A stretch of DNA of 64,000 bases from Eleginops maclovinus. Its lineage: Eukaryota > Chordata > Actinopteri > Perciformes > Eleginopidae. The stretch covers positions 19,277,032-19,341,031 of the forward strand of contig NC_086350.1 of NCBI RefSeq assembly GCF_036324505.1. The letters run 5' to 3'. This document shows, piece by piece, positions 1-13,489 of the stretch. Under the pieces are notes generated by a model. It saw only the letters and a program-made list of their open reading frames with translations, did not search any database and was not told the DNA's origin. Made by a program: the position numbers and the translations under genes. The stretch's first letter is position 1; each line of letters opens with the position of its first letter.

Positions 1-3000
1 TGGGATACAAATCCTTCACAAATGCACATTGCTACTACTGTATATCTTCAGTTCCGTGCCTGTGCATGAGGAAGAAACAGTTCAACAGCAACAGAAAATG
101 TAACCAAGTTTTTGGTGTGGCGCGTCTTGTCTTTGGATGATCGATGTAAGCTTTGCACGAACAGAACCAGTGCCAATAACTGTTGTATTTCTCATGAACC
201 CTCCACCTCTATGCACCTCACACTCTTGTGTCAAGCCTTCAATGTTGCATGGGGTGAGGGTTCACATAAGGGATTTGCAGGAAAGGTCAAATTTAACACT
301 GACCTCACATGTAGTAGCATGGCAGCTAATCTTTGGATTCATTTACAGACTTTTTCTACTCTTTGTAAATGTGTGTGTCTGGGTGTTAAGAAATCCCTTT
401 GGGCCCTTCCTGCTTCCTTGAATAGTGATGTGTATCAGCATGCATTTCATGCCTCTCCGATTGCTTTTGTTAACAGTGTCCTCGTGGGAATATGGTGGCC
501 CCTGGCTGATTAAGAGACCTGTCAAGTAACGCCTGTGGTCTAGGTCAGTGTCACAGGGCCAAGCTAGCTCAGGTCACTGGAGGCAAAATGACACAAGTAA
601 GCAAAAACCTTTAGTGTTATTTGCCGGTGCACAAAGTTATTTTTTTGCAGTGACACAAAGTAATTTAAATGCAGAGTAAATAGGGAGGAGGAGAAGTGGC
701 AGGCTCCAAGTTTCATGTGGGAGTTGACAGCTAAAGGGTTCATCATTTGTTGAGAATCCCCTCAGACTAGCAGTTATAAATACATAACACAGAGTACTAA
801 TTGTGACTTTGAAAGATCTTCCTTCTTTTTAACAGACAAATAGTACACCAAGTTATAAGACAAGGTGAAATAAGTTATCATACCATGTCAGGCAAAGAGC
901 TGAGGTAGATTGCAGTGTTCATGAGAGGTGTCTCAGGGACAGGTTAACCCTTGTTTTTTTTACACCTTGAATTTCAAAGGGGTTATATATTAACCCTCAC
1001 ATAAAACCTTCCTCAGCCAACACGGCCATGTATCAACGCCATGACAGTTAACAAGGCAAACAATAAATGATAAAAGGAACAGTGTTTTATTTGCCTGTTT
1101 GTTGGGCTGCTGAAGCTTTTCGTAAAATTTTAAAACCTATAAAATTGTGTTAATTTTATACAAACTTGCCTAGACTTTATAGAACAACAAAGCAGATCTT
1201 TCCAGATATCTACTTGCCAACTACCTTGGAATTTTTTTTATATTATTGAGCTCAACATTAATTAAAAAGGTTAAAACGGATGCACTTCATGAAAGCTTGA
1301 TGTAGAGGAAAATTAGATTTGCTGTACTTTTTGAAGAATGGCTTTGAGCTGTGTGCTCTTCATTATTTGATATCTCATAAGCCAGATCTTCTGGCGACAG
1401 AGTTACTGGAAGACTTTTGTCAGAGGACAGACGTTTGAAACAAAGTCAGGCCACAGGATTCAACCCTGCACATGGTACATTCTGGTGGGATGGTCTGAAT
1501 TTACTTTGCACAGGATAAGGTACTTGTATTTTTAAATTTACAATGCCATTCAAGGCCTGTTACCCAAGGACATATGCTCTTAGTTTGTTTTTGTAAAAAA
1601 ACATACAATCTTAGAGCCAATAATTGGCTATGCTTTAAAATGCTGGATGTGCAGACGGGGACTGAAAGAAGGCCCTTTGTCTGATAGTGGACTGCAGGAC
1701 AGACTCAAACTAGATTCCCTAATCTCTCTGGACAATTTCAAATGAAGGTTGGCCGAAGTTTTATCTCAATTGGTTTTAACTGTTTAAATAAAGAAAGTCA
1801 CATACACAGTATACACAAATGGTGATACAGTACATGAAAAACTTATATTAACTGAACCCCTAATGTGTGGTTATTATATTTACCAATCATATTGATCATG
1901 ATTCAGATTTTGGAAGAAGGTTTGCTCACTGAAGTACATTTAGTTTTTCTAATTCATCATAGACCTTTAAAATCACAGTGACAAGGTACTTTGTCATAAT
2001 TAAATGCGAGTGAAATAATATATATATATATTCTCATTTACCAACCAGAATTTTACAACGTTTTCAAGGATAGTTTTCTTATGTCATTAACTGAGTATAC
2101 ATGCTAGAAACAGTGCTGAATGGTGGACAGCATAGACTCAATAGTCTCCATTTGTCATGCGACCCACATTAACTAAGTTTCTAGATTGCCTCAGTCATGA
2201 TTTTTGAGGGTCGGTAAAACGATGAGTATCTAATAATGCAATGAAGTCAGCTGGAGTCCAACCATCCGCCAACAGAGGTGGTTATATATAGATAGCACTG
2301 GCAAGCTAACTAGTACAGGGGACCGCGTTGGGGCTTCAGTCACAAGGCCTGCTGTGATTTAGTGCATGATCTTTAATCTAAAATCAGCCAATGGCGTAAT
2401 GGAGCCAGAATGTTTTCCATGACACAAACGAGAACAATATTTCCCCCATGGGTTTGGGAGATGAAGTGAATCAATTCAATATAAATTGAGGATGACGAGA
2501 CATTAATTGTGGGTGCAGTAGAGGATGGCAGTGGAGAGTTTAAGTGGCAAAACTCAAAATCAGGAGGAGGCCTAGCAAGCCCTTTTCCTGCCTCCGGGAT
2601 TCAGGGTACATGATCTGAATACCCCGGTATTTTGGAAGATGTTAATGTGAGTAGGGTTATGCAGTGTATGTGAGCACAGGGTTCGCTGTGTGAGCATCTT
2701 TTCAATCGCTCACATCATGCCCCAAAGTGACATTCTGGGTTTGCACATGTTTCTATTCTTTGCCAAGACAGATCACATTTAAAAGTTAATGAAGAACAAT
2801 GAACAACTGTTCCCATCTGACAGTCTTGGCAAATGCTAAAACACAGTGAAAAAAGTAAAAGTTCAAACTAAAGTTGGTGAACTCACAATAATGTCAGTTA
2901 CACAGCTATACATAATTAAAGTTTGCTCACATTAGCCAAAGTCATTTAAAGGTCATACAAGACTTTTGGAGGCTGTAGCAACAAAATCCCTGAGTGAGTT

Positions 3001-5320
3001 GAAGCAAGTGTATATTTGATTATTTATGTATTAAACGTGTCGACTGTAACTGTGTTCATACAGGACACAAGGGAAGAAGTGGCAGGAATGTGGAGCAGTT
3101 TGATGCGTAGGTGCTGCAGATTCAAAAAGCTGAGTAAAAATCCCAGCTTTACATATAAATATGAGAGGACAAAGGAGAGGGACTTTCTTTCAATCTCATT
3201 CACTTGAATCTAATGCTAAATGACTTCAAAAGAAGAAATGACACAGTCTTCTTCTGCATAGAACAGCCAGATATGCAACATTAGAAAAATGTGTTCAAGG
3301 TGCAAAATCAAGCAGTGTGTGTAGAAGAAGATATCTTTTATGAAGGCAAATGAGCCTTAAGTAGGATATAAGAAAAAGAGCAATGCGTCCTTTTTGACAC
3401 ATATAGTATAAGTAGTGCAATTATTTTGAATTTTATTTAAATAGGAATATAGTTTTGTGCAAAATTGAAATTGCACGAGGCACAGTTTTTTGTTAAAGGC
3501 TTAATATATGTGTAAGAATATCATTCTAATTTAATTTTTTGGTGCTGCTGAGATTTATGTCCTACAAGTTTTAATCCACACCCTTTCAAAAATGAACAGT
3601 CTTATTTGAACACATTATTCAAAGATAAAGACCTTATGATAAGAATATGAACATGATCATTCCCTCCAATGTCGTGAATTATATTGCCATTGCAATATCA
3701 GTCAAAATAATACATATATTTTTAAATATAAAATCCTACAGTTGTAATTACTCTTGATTTATTTTTTAAATATAGGCTTAAGTAAGTGCTGGGTATATTT
3801 TTTTGACTGCACTCAAGTCTGATCACTTTTCTTGGCACCTTGCATTACAAGGATTTTCTTTGATTGATGAGCTTCCTCATAATAAAAATGGAAAGACATT
3901 CATTAAGCTTGATCTTCAACCACCGGACACACTCATCACTCTTGAGTGAGTGCACGAAGGAAATTCCATCCATGCATGACCTATAGATGAAAATGAGAGT
4001 AGAACCAGAGGGAAACAGTGGTGCATAACCAATGAAGACTGAAGATAAGCACAAAAAAATGGTCGGCCATCCAAATAAAGCAAAGTCAGTTGAGGGTGAA
4101 AGGACACCATCCCGTTAGTCTTTTACATTGAATATTAATTTCAAGATGGGCATACAAATACACATAAACTAATAATTTACTATATAATTTACGGCTAAAT
4201 AAATAATATAATGCATGTAGGTGAGTAGTTATGTATACAGTACAGTATTGAAGAACTGGCAGAGCAGCATTGGAGGTGCATCAGAGAGGTGCATCTCTCT
4301 AAATGTCAGAGCTGATTAATTAACTTAAGCTACATCTGTCATCCACGCTGCTCATAGTTAGCAGACTTTAACATCGATAATCCCCCCTAGATAGGAGGGA
4401 TTGAGGAAATGAAGACCTTACAGGCAGCAAGCCAAAAGACTAAATCCGACTTGGGAGTTACAGAGAGACAGACTTCAGTGCACTGAACGATAATGATTGC
4501 CACTTAATAAAATCTAAAACAAGTTTACTTTACTAAATGGTTATTTCTGATTTTGATTAAAAATAACTAAGTAGGAATCATGTAGAAAAGGAATTGCAAA
4601 GTTAAAAGAAAGACCTTCTTATCCCTTTTGGCAGACTAGTGTACTTTGTGTCAGAGTTCACGCGCTCCTCGAATAAGCTCGAAGTGCTTGACTGGAGGGC
4701 GAAGTGGACACAGATGAAAACCAAACAGGGAGGTCATTAAGTGGATAAAAATGAGACAGAAAGTCAAGTTTCATTAAAAAGGAGGGAAAATCAATGGATG
4801 TTAAAGATTTCTTCTATTTTTCTTTAGAGCAGAGAGGATTTTTTATGGCTTTCCTTTTTTTTTTCTCGTGAGCACAAAATGTACATTTCTTGATGTCCAG
4901 ACATCTATGTTGTCATTAAAACTTGCATCAACACCTCCTTTTCTCATGATCAAAAGAAGGCATTTCTACTGTTGCTTACGTGCAAATGTCACAGATAAAG
5001 ATATTGGTAGGCAGCATGGTGTGATGAAAGGCTTTCTAGCTTATCTTTCGACTACTGAAGCTGCGATGCTCTTTCCATGGAAACAAACTTTTGGAGTTAA
5101 AGACCAAAAACCAACACAACAAGTTTGAGCCACAAACCAAACATGCTGCACATATGCCACAATGAGAATGCTACATTTGCACAGGTAAAGAAAAACAGTT
5201 TTTGATGCTGAACTGAACTTACAGTCATCAGTAAGAAATATTAAGACTGGAGTTTTAAGACACGGGGAAAAGGATCATTTGACCTTTTTGGTAAATTATG
5301 TAGAAATAATGCTCAATTAG
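1..5320. other. Non-coding, AT-rich (probable tspan9 intron)
   Basis: No gene is recognised. The longest open frames (112-513 and others under 100 codons) show no family motif or codon signal. There is a small (AT)n run at 2019-2031 and a strongly AT-rich part at 3400-3830. Confidence 0.6.
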
Positions 5321-7500
5321 GTTTAGAATTATTTTCCCCAGCAGTCTCATCCCGCTATCCAAAGTCGCAGAATCACTCCTCTAAAAGCAATAATCACTTC
5401 ATTTTGCAGCGCTCTCCATTATGATCCTCCTTGAAAGGTTAAGCTGCATCCCCTGTGTCAACTCACAAGAGAGCTACTATAATGATGGCGCAGGCCTTTC
5501 AAATTATCTGATCGTGCTCCGTACTCTTCATGCGGCCAATCCCATGTAATCTAGCATGAAGTTAATACTCGCCGAAGGGATTTTAAATAGTGCTGTGATC
5601 AGTCCCCTGCTGAGCCAGAGTGACAAAGAGAAAAGGAGCCAGAGACAACAGAAGACCCTGAGGAAGTGTGATGAAATAAAAGTGTAAGAATATCAGATGG
5701 TGATTAGTGAAGCATTCCTACCTCCACAAGCCCCGCAGGTCGAGAATGATGTCAGAGAGGATTCTCATTAAATCAAATCAATACGGGTTTGTTTCTCCAC
5801 CAAGAACACAAGGCAGACAATGCAATGCAAATTCTGCAATGTAAGGTTTTTCACTGCCAGAAAATTCTATTGTCTCTAACTAGTAGGGTGTTAATATCAC
5901 CCCATGTCATCAGCACTGGACAAGGTAAAGTCACTTAAAGAACAATTTGTTTTATATCCATCAAACCACGAGCAGCCACTTGGGCTTCTGCTAATACAAT
6001 TACTGTAATAACATGTTTAAAAGAAACAGCAAACGCTCAGCATCTGCAATATGACAGATGTTACTGAATAATTCAAAGCACACAAACGTCATTTTTAACA
6101 AGGCTGCCGCTGACTTTTAAGCGCTTTCGTTTAATTCCTTCAAAGTGAGCAAAGCTGTGATATGAATTACGCCAGTGTTTGTTGTTTTTTGGCAACATGA
6201 CACATTTATCACTCGGGAACTTAATGCTGCACAGTGCAACAACAGTTTGAGGGAAATAAAGAGCAGATCTAACGCTCAGAACACATACGCTTTGGTTTAT
6301 TCCCGCTGTGCTGCTGAATGAGAGGACGCTGAGATGTTTTGTAAGTGCGAGCTGACTTTAACCCCTCTCGCGCATGCTCTCATTAAAACAACGATTTCCT
6401 AAAGCGTTATAACTGAGTTTGCCTGGCAAAGGAGTCTTAACCCCTTAAGCTTTTCGGGCAAAGACAGGGGACGCAGAGGAAGGCGAATAAAGAGTGCTGG
6501 AAAATGGTTCCTTATCATCTCCATTTCTGGAGACTACTGATAGAGTACAAGTAAGAGAAACTAAATTGCAAAAATGTGCATATTCCCCAAAAGAAACTAG
6601 CTTCTTCTGTGTAAAAAAAAAAAGGAATAAAAAAAAAAAAATCTCCCAAGCAAGAAAGAGGATTCAAAATTGGATTTGTGTGGTGCATGTGCTGAGGGCA
6701 GAGGACAGAGATTACACAGGGAGAAGTACAATTACTGTGGAACCTGAGCAAGTTTGTGGCATTTCGGTGTGTGTGCGTTGGTGTGGATGATGAAGCTTAA
6801 TGCAGGGGCTCGGGCAAACCAGGCGGCAAGTCACTGCTTATGTACTAAACACAAATTCCTGCTCAGAGGCGATAATTTTGTGTGTATAACAGCATGTCGT
6901 TGAGGTATTTGGAGAGCCCTCGAGGGCAGGGACTCTGCCCGAGCTGTCAGTTGGTGAGCTCCTCTGGGTCTCGTCTTGTTTGACATTGCCAGTCAATAAT
7001 AGGCCATTCTATAAAAGTACCACTGGAAACTGTAAACAACATCAAGCTTCGGAAAGGCTTTGAACTTCTAAAGCTGTTTGGAAGCTGAAATTTCTTTGTG
7101 GTTTTGAAGGTTTGTTAGCTGCCAAAAGATTTTTAAAAATACTCAGGAAAGAAATGTCAAAATAAGCTAACTGCCCCCTAGCATGAAACTGAATTAAGGT
7201 TTCAGGGGATCAACTTAAATTATTTGGTGTAGAAGTGGAGGATTAATTCTGTTGGACCTCGGGTGAGCCGTGATATTTGCTTTGAAAGCTTGAATTAGCA
7301 CCATTGTCTCATGCTGAGCGGCGTAGCGCTCATTGGGCGGATGCAGACGATAGGACAGCTGATCTGAATTAAGAAACAAACCCTCATTGCCCTTTGGACA
7401 TGGGTTAATAGCTATGGCCTTTGCTATAATGTCAAATGCTATTGCAAGGGGAGCCATATTCTGCGGCTGATAACTATGCAACCCAAGCCTGACAGAAATA
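5321..7500. other. Non-coding block resembling conserved regulatory sequence
   Basis: Repeat-free and compositionally balanced, with long clean stretches such as 5390-5620, 6060-6470, 6840-7020 and 7215-7400. AT-rich homeodomain-type words (TTAATT, ATTAA) are interspersed with GC-containing words. This is typical of vertebrate enhancers, but there is no alignment to confirm it. Confidence 0.35.
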
Positions 7501-8369
7501 GGCCTTTGAGAAGTTTTCAGTGTGTGTTCAAATATGCATATGACCTTAAGGCAAAGTAGTCAAAATACTGATCATGTGTCAGATGTAGTTGTTTTTGGAG
7601 GTGGGATCCATGCTCTGAAGTCAGAGAGACGGCCTCTTACTGTTGCAGGTTAAATGTTTTTATGCCCTGTGCTGGACATCGGGGGGATATATGCGATGGA
7701 GGGAAGGTTCTCCCAATGTGAGGTCTGATCTATTAGAGGAAACCAGAGCCCTCGTGATTGACGAGCTGCTTCACTCCATCCATCAGGCCTGGCACATGGA
7801 GGCCTGACACTGCCATATCCTTCCCATGTGGCCCAGAGCGCTACAACGTTGAGCTATATTTGCTGGGTGACATTAATGCCTTGCTCTTCACCCACTATCT
7901 AAGCTCCGCTCTCTGTCTCTGTTCTTCCATGACGCTGCAAATATATGGCTACCTTATCCTGTGCTACTTCATACGGCGGCCTTCAAATTACAGCATCTGA
8001 TGACTTCACATATTCTACGAAGCAAGATCAATTTAATGCAAAAACAGCTATGGTTCCTCACACTTATAGCTTGCAGGCATACCACACATCATGCACATGG
8101 AGCACATATGCAAAGTGTTATATCACACCAAACCATAAATAATACATGTTTTATCCAATTACTTCTGAGGTGCAGCATAATTTGACTTCCTGCCATAATC
8201 AAGTTCATACACACCAATTTCTTTTTAAATGAATCATATTCCCCCCAAAATATGATTAACTTAAACTAGTGTGGTGTTTCTTTTTCAAATTCATAATCTA
8301 AGTTTTATTGTACACTAGTGTTATTTATTCTTGGAATGGCAACTCATACTAATGGTCTTGAGGGCATGA
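7501..8369. other. Non-coding intergenic/intronic sequence
   Basis: Nothing is recognised. Three overlapping short open frames at 7758-8185 share no codon pattern. Confidence 0.5.
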
Positions 8370-8480
8370 TTCTTAACAGGAAATTGATAAACTGTCCATT
8401 TCGAGTAGGGAATGATGCGTTACCCCAAGAGAAGGAGTTCAAGTATCTCAGGTGAAAGAATGAAGATAAAGCACATAAAA
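8370..8480 (+). mobile_element. Non-LTR retrotransposon fragment (C-terminal side of reverse transcriptase)
   Basis: Positions 8420-8452 translate as LPQEKEFKYLR, matching the PQVEEFKYLG motif found downstream of the reverse transcriptase domain in teleost LINE ORF2. The preceding bases (AACTGTCCATTTCGAGTAGG) also fit that region. Both flanks lose similarity within about 60-100 bp, so this is a small dead relic. The family (RTE, L2 or Rex type) is not decided. Confidence 0.65.
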
Positions 8481-9098
8481 TGTGATCTCAAGGAAGAGAT
8501 AGACACATTCCCAGGGGAAAGATGCCCATAATGTTGGAGGCATAGATGTTGTTTTATGGGAGCCATTATTTGTCTGCTGAGAATTGTCTGGCCTACTTAC
8601 TTTCCCGTCCCGTCGGTTTCTTCATCAAAGTGAACTTGGCTGTTGATCCATGCTGTATTTTTAATTAAAACCCATAACTAAGCAAGGCTGAGAGCAGCTC
8701 GGCTGTTGAAGGACTCCCCACACTTGTTTTTTTGTTTTGTTTATAAAACTGGGGGCCCTAAAGAAGCAGAAAAAAACAGCATTTTCACAGTTGGGGGTCA
8801 TGAATAACAAGGGGAAAAACAACAACCTAATGCTGCTCTACTTTCAGGTCAGGACTGAAAAAAAAACTGCAGTGCTAGCAGCTCACCTTGAGCCTGCAAT
8901 TAAATAATCATGAAGCCTTAGGCTGCTGGTCGGAGAATCTCAGATCATCAGTCAAATAGTCAGTAAAAAGATTACATAATTATATGACCCAAGTTTATAT
9001 ATACTAAATTAATCCTTACATGGGCATTCAATATTTTGGAAATGTAATTGAGTCATATTTTTTACAATTCACAGATATTAAACCAACCCATTTTAAAC
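8481..9098. other. Non-coding, flank of LINE relic and tandem array
   Basis: It contains short homopolymer runs (A and T) and no gene. The part 8570-8720 is clean, repeat-free sequence. Confidence 0.5.
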
Positions 9099-9341
9099 AG
9101 TTATACTGTTATACCATAGTTGTACCCATATTACAACCTTATAATACCCGTATTACATCCAAGTTACAGTACACTGTTATTTGACCCATTACACAACAGC
9201 AATATTACACTGTTATTACACAGTTATTACACCCATATTACACCAATGTTACACCATGTTCCATTATAACTAAACCTACATTACACTGTAATTATCACCA
9301 TATTGTACTGTCATAACACTTTAATTGCACCCATTTTACAA
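9099..9341. repeat. Degenerate ATTACAC-type tandem repeat (minisatellite)
   Basis: The word TTACAC, or close variants (TTACAA, TTACAG, TTGCAC), recurs every 10-20 bases in units such as TGTTATTACACCCATATTAC. Spacing and sequence have drifted, so this is an old tandem array rather than a fresh one. Its palindromic GTAATA/TATTAC character makes many small inverted pairs. Confidence 0.8.
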
Positions 9342-12074
9342 ATGAACACAGCCTGTCAGATAAATGTATCTCCAAGGTACTGAAACAATTTAAGGGTTAC
9401 TTAAATACATCTCAGTACACAATATCTATGGGCTTAAAAAAACAAACAACATTTCATAAACCGTGACTTCAAACATAGAGGCCATAGAGTAAGCAATGGT
9501 ATAAACTTGACTGGGCAAAAAGCTGCTAGGCCTTAAGTGATGTTTTATAGATTGCACAAAGAATCACACAGCTGTAAAAGCCATTTTAGGCATGCTCATA
9601 CTCTCCATATTTAGTGAAAGCTCCTGCTAAGTGCAACTTGAGGGGAATTCAGCAAAGCAACAGGAAGAAGGTCCGCTCCTGGGACTGTTGCATAATTCTA
9701 TTGCATAATTTCCCTGTTAAAATAACCCTGCTTCATCTTAATGTAGTGTAATTAATAAGGACAACCTTGCCCTGGTTAATTGAATATCTGCAGAGTCAAT
9801 CTCCCAATGGAAAGGAATAACGAAGAGTGAGTAAGGCAAGGGGAAAAAGAGATAGAGCTTTTAACTTGTCTCTATCCTCAAAAGCACTCGGCTAAAAAGC
9901 CCCTGCAGTATATATGGAGAGCTCCCTCTGTATTCGTCACCACCTGGACAATATATTCTCTGAGGGTTTTTCCAAATCCAATTTGAGATGGCATCTCTTG
10001 CCTCGGGCTGTGTGTTTGGGTCGTAGCTCAAACACTTACTGCTTAAAGAAAAGGAGGAGCAATTATGGTTCTGCGAGGGAAGATGAAAGGATGGATAAAA
10101 AATAAAGACTGTCAGTTTATAGGCACCGCATGGGATGAATTAAATCTGGTGACTTATGTCAGGAAAACTCCTTAGATGGTAATGTCACTCGGGTGATGAA
10201 TAATGAATGGTTGTCAATACTGATAGTGAGACAGGTGAAACAAGTAGGCTTTGAAAAATCTCTTTGAATACAGCTAAATTACTTATCGTTCCACTCAATT
10301 TGTAAACACTTAACGTGCTGCAAAATTTGGCTAACAATGTCGCCAACGCACTCTCAAACTGATAATGCATTTGTCCATTTCATTTATTTCCACTTCACAA
10401 CCTTCTGCTTATGAGACATGTGCCCAAACTGAAGTGTTTTTGGTTTGTATATATTATGAGAAGAATTCTAAATAATGCATTAAAAAAAGTCAAATAATGA
10501 ATTCAGACAACGGGCATGCCTGAGCAATCAATCTGAGCCTGAAAATTTAGAAATATGCAATGAAGCAAAATCTACTACAGGGTCATGAGAATATTAAAAT
10601 TCACTGCGACTATCACGCTGCCCATTAGTCGCATGGCCCATCATTTCATCTAGACTTATATAGTCATTACAGGAGTGAAACACTCCATTTGGCATTGTTG
10701 TTCACACTTAATTTTCCTCTTGATTGAGCCTGCCTATTAGTGCCTTCCAACCTCAGTATGGCACACCAGGGAACAAGGCTTGCTGGAGAAAATGCAAAAA
10801 AGAATACGATCGCACAACGAAGCCAGCCAGACCTCTGGGGCCCGGGCGAACACTTCAGCTCAAAGTTAATTAACAGGTTTCGGGTCGTATTTTTGCTCTC
10901 TTTGTGGGAAATAAACTTTAAGGATATGTGTGGAAAAGCAGTATTATGATTATATGCAGAGTGGGGCTGCAGGAGGCATTTCGTTTCTGCTTCTGTGCTG
11001 CAAATGCATGCACATTAGGACACTGCTGGATAAGTACGGATTCATAAACTCGTCTGGCTGTATGCCAAATGCTGAGCAGACAGTGTGGCCTCGATGAAGA
11101 ATCACCTGCTGTTACCCAACAGTCCCTCCAAACCCTGGATCCATCACATTCAGCTGTTAGATACTGGTGCATGATAAGGCATTGGAGGCAATAACCACTT
11201 TCTGCTACATCTCCTCTCTCAGCTGGACACCGAGACAAAATTACATCTAAATTGGCATCTTTGGGCTGTTTTCTGACGCCTAGCCTTGCAATGTTCTCCC
11301 GCCTCTCGTATCTCTTTATCATGCTGGGCTGAGATGTGGAGTGATTTAGATCCCCTGAAAAAGGCTCAGCGTAACAGAGCTGATCTGTGAGTCGGTCAGC
11401 TGGACTGAGGCGGAACATGATGCAGGCGGATGTTGCAGATAGAAGGCTAGAAATAACCGGAAGAATAGAAGAAATTGTCTCAACATACAGTACAATTAAT
11501 TAGTTTGATGTTCAGGGTCTGGGTGGCAGCTCTCCTCATCATTACTGTGGAGATTTGTCTTTCATTATAATGAGATCCCCTGTAAACAGTAACACAGCAA
11601 GCTCCTCTGGGATACAACAATGAGAATTAAATTGTTGGACAGCCATGGACGATGAAAATGAAAATGAAAGCTGATGAATCAACAGGCGGCCAGAACCCCC
11701 ATAGTGCAATTGTTAGATCTGATTCAAATTAAACACCCCCTGAGTCTATTTATCTGAACATCTGACCCAGCAGCCCTGCTTGGCCCTGTACAACGCCATT
11801 ACTGTCAGGTAGAGACTTGTATAAGCAGACAATTTTGCAGAAGAAATAAATAAAGAATCTGTGTCAACATGTCAGTTCCTTTTCAGTGGCATCCTGATCA
11901 CAGCTGCACAGTGTGGATAATTGGGTTGTAATTAGATTTGAACACACTACAGGAGGTCATGTGTAGTGTTGAAGTTGGCGTAACGCCGCTGGAAATGGGC
12001 TGTGAGAAAAAGCGCTACACTGTAGCCGTTCTGCATGACTGCCTTTCCAGGATAGTTGTATGGTACAAACTAGA
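9342..12074. other. Non-coding; contains a chance-like 166-codon minus-strand open frame
   Basis: The frame at 10918-11418 (minus) is the longest in the window not explained by a repeat or by tspan9. Its translation has no domain, signal or repeat that I recognise, and it ends in a low-complexity hydrophobic run. The underlying DNA is clean and slightly GC-rich, more like a conserved non-coding block than a gene. Confidence 0.45.
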
Positions 12075-12121
12075 AACATACACACAGATGTATGCACACA
12101 TGCACACACGCACACACAAAC
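12075..12121. repeat. Imperfect CA-rich microsatellite
   Basis: A decayed run of CACACA blocks interrupted by GATGTATG and TGCACACG, with about 47 bp of alternating purine-pyrimidine character. Confidence 0.85.
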
Positions 12122-13080
12122 AGATCCTTCTGTCAGAGGAACACGCTTTGACAAATCACTGCATTTGCGATTTCACATTCTTCCCTAAGGGACATGGCGC
12201 CATGCCAAGCTGCTCTCCTCTGAAATATTAAGGCTAGAGCCCATTGTGTGTTGCTAATTCGAGAAGAGAGACAAGAAGGGAAGGTAAGAATTATGTTCCA
12301 CATATTTTTCCCACTCCCCCCATTCCATCTGTGCACAGAAATGATAATACATCATTACTGTGATTAGATAAAATAAACTTCCCTATCACATCCAAAACTC
12401 TGATTACCCTGCCCAACAGCATTACAAAAAAAAAAAGATGAAGAGTTTGCCTCAGTAAACATGACTGCACTCACATTTGCATATTCACAGATGCATGGAG
12501 TTATAAGTGTCAACGATTGGCCAGAGATTGTAAACAAACTTTGAGCCAAAGTGTAGGCTGTATATCTCAGGCTCTTTCATTTAAATGATGGGATACATCG
12601 AAGCCCTGCAGGCAAGTTACACTGGCGGCCTGATCGCTACATAATCTGGAATGTCTGAATTATTAACATTGCCGTGTTGTTCTGCTAGATCAGCCTCATC
12701 TAGAAACACAAATGGCACTTGGACAGCTCAGACCTCTCGCCAAAGGCCAATGGTGCATTCACGTGCTCCTTGGATGGTCTCATTTCCTGAGTTGGGAGTC
12801 GTTCTTCTCTGTCCAGTGTGTTCATGAGCTTTAAGAAGTTGTAAATGGAATCAACATTACATGTATTTTTTTGCTCCGAGCGTTTTGACTTTAGGGGGAA
12901 TACACGAAAATTCACAGGAATTCATTTATACGATTATTCAAATGCACAGTCTCGCAGTGTTAACATCAAGAGAAAGTACAACATAATTCATGCATCAACC
13001 TTGTGATTCACAGCTGTTCCAAAATTAAATGGGTTATTCCTTGGCCCATGCTACAACCTTCCATTCAGTTTCATTACAAT
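12122..13080. other. Non-coding, with a clean conserved-looking block near 12550-12720
   Basis: It includes the repeat-free stretch TTTCATTTAAATGATGGG, then GGCGGCCTGATCGCTAC and AATTATTAACATTGCCG, suggestive of an enhancer. No gene is recognised. Confidence 0.4.
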
Positions 13081-13489
13081 TGGCCCTGTTATTGTTTTTG
13101 GGGTTTTCCCTTTCCTGTAGTGTGTTATAAATGTTTTTGTAAAGGTCAGCAAAGGCTAACATCCAAAAGATCCATCCAAAGCTAGTTTTTCTCCCCCCAC
13201 CCCCTGCCTAATACTCCTCCATTGGACTCTTTTGTTTGCTTGTGTGACATAGTGACATCACTATGTAACCCTCATGCGCTATTGGCTATCGTTCCAACAC
13301 ATTGTACCTGATAGGCTAAGGGGCGGAACCATCACAATACAGCCGGCCAGTTCACAGATCAGAGCTGACTGGGCTCTTCTTTCAGATGGATGGTGAGAAG
13401 GGTTTTTCGAACACTAAAACATGTAAACATGCAACGTTAGAGACACAAAATATAAATATGAAACCTGAAAATGAGCTTAACAGGGCCCA
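13081..13489 (+). mobile_element. Short inverted-repeat element (MITE-like), copy A
   Basis: The left end reads GGCCCTGTTATTG, the right end CAGGGCCC, giving complementary termini around a 409-bp body with no coding capacity. The interior matches copy B at 43000-43410 block by block: GCAAAGGCTAACATCCAAAAG, ATTGGACTCTTTTG, AGTGACATCACTATG, CCAACACATT, ACTGGGCTCTT and TTCAGATGGATGGTGA. I recognise this as a widespread teleost repeat of unproven superfamily. It also carries a perfect 9-bp hairpin arm pair at 13247-13266. Confidence 0.85.
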
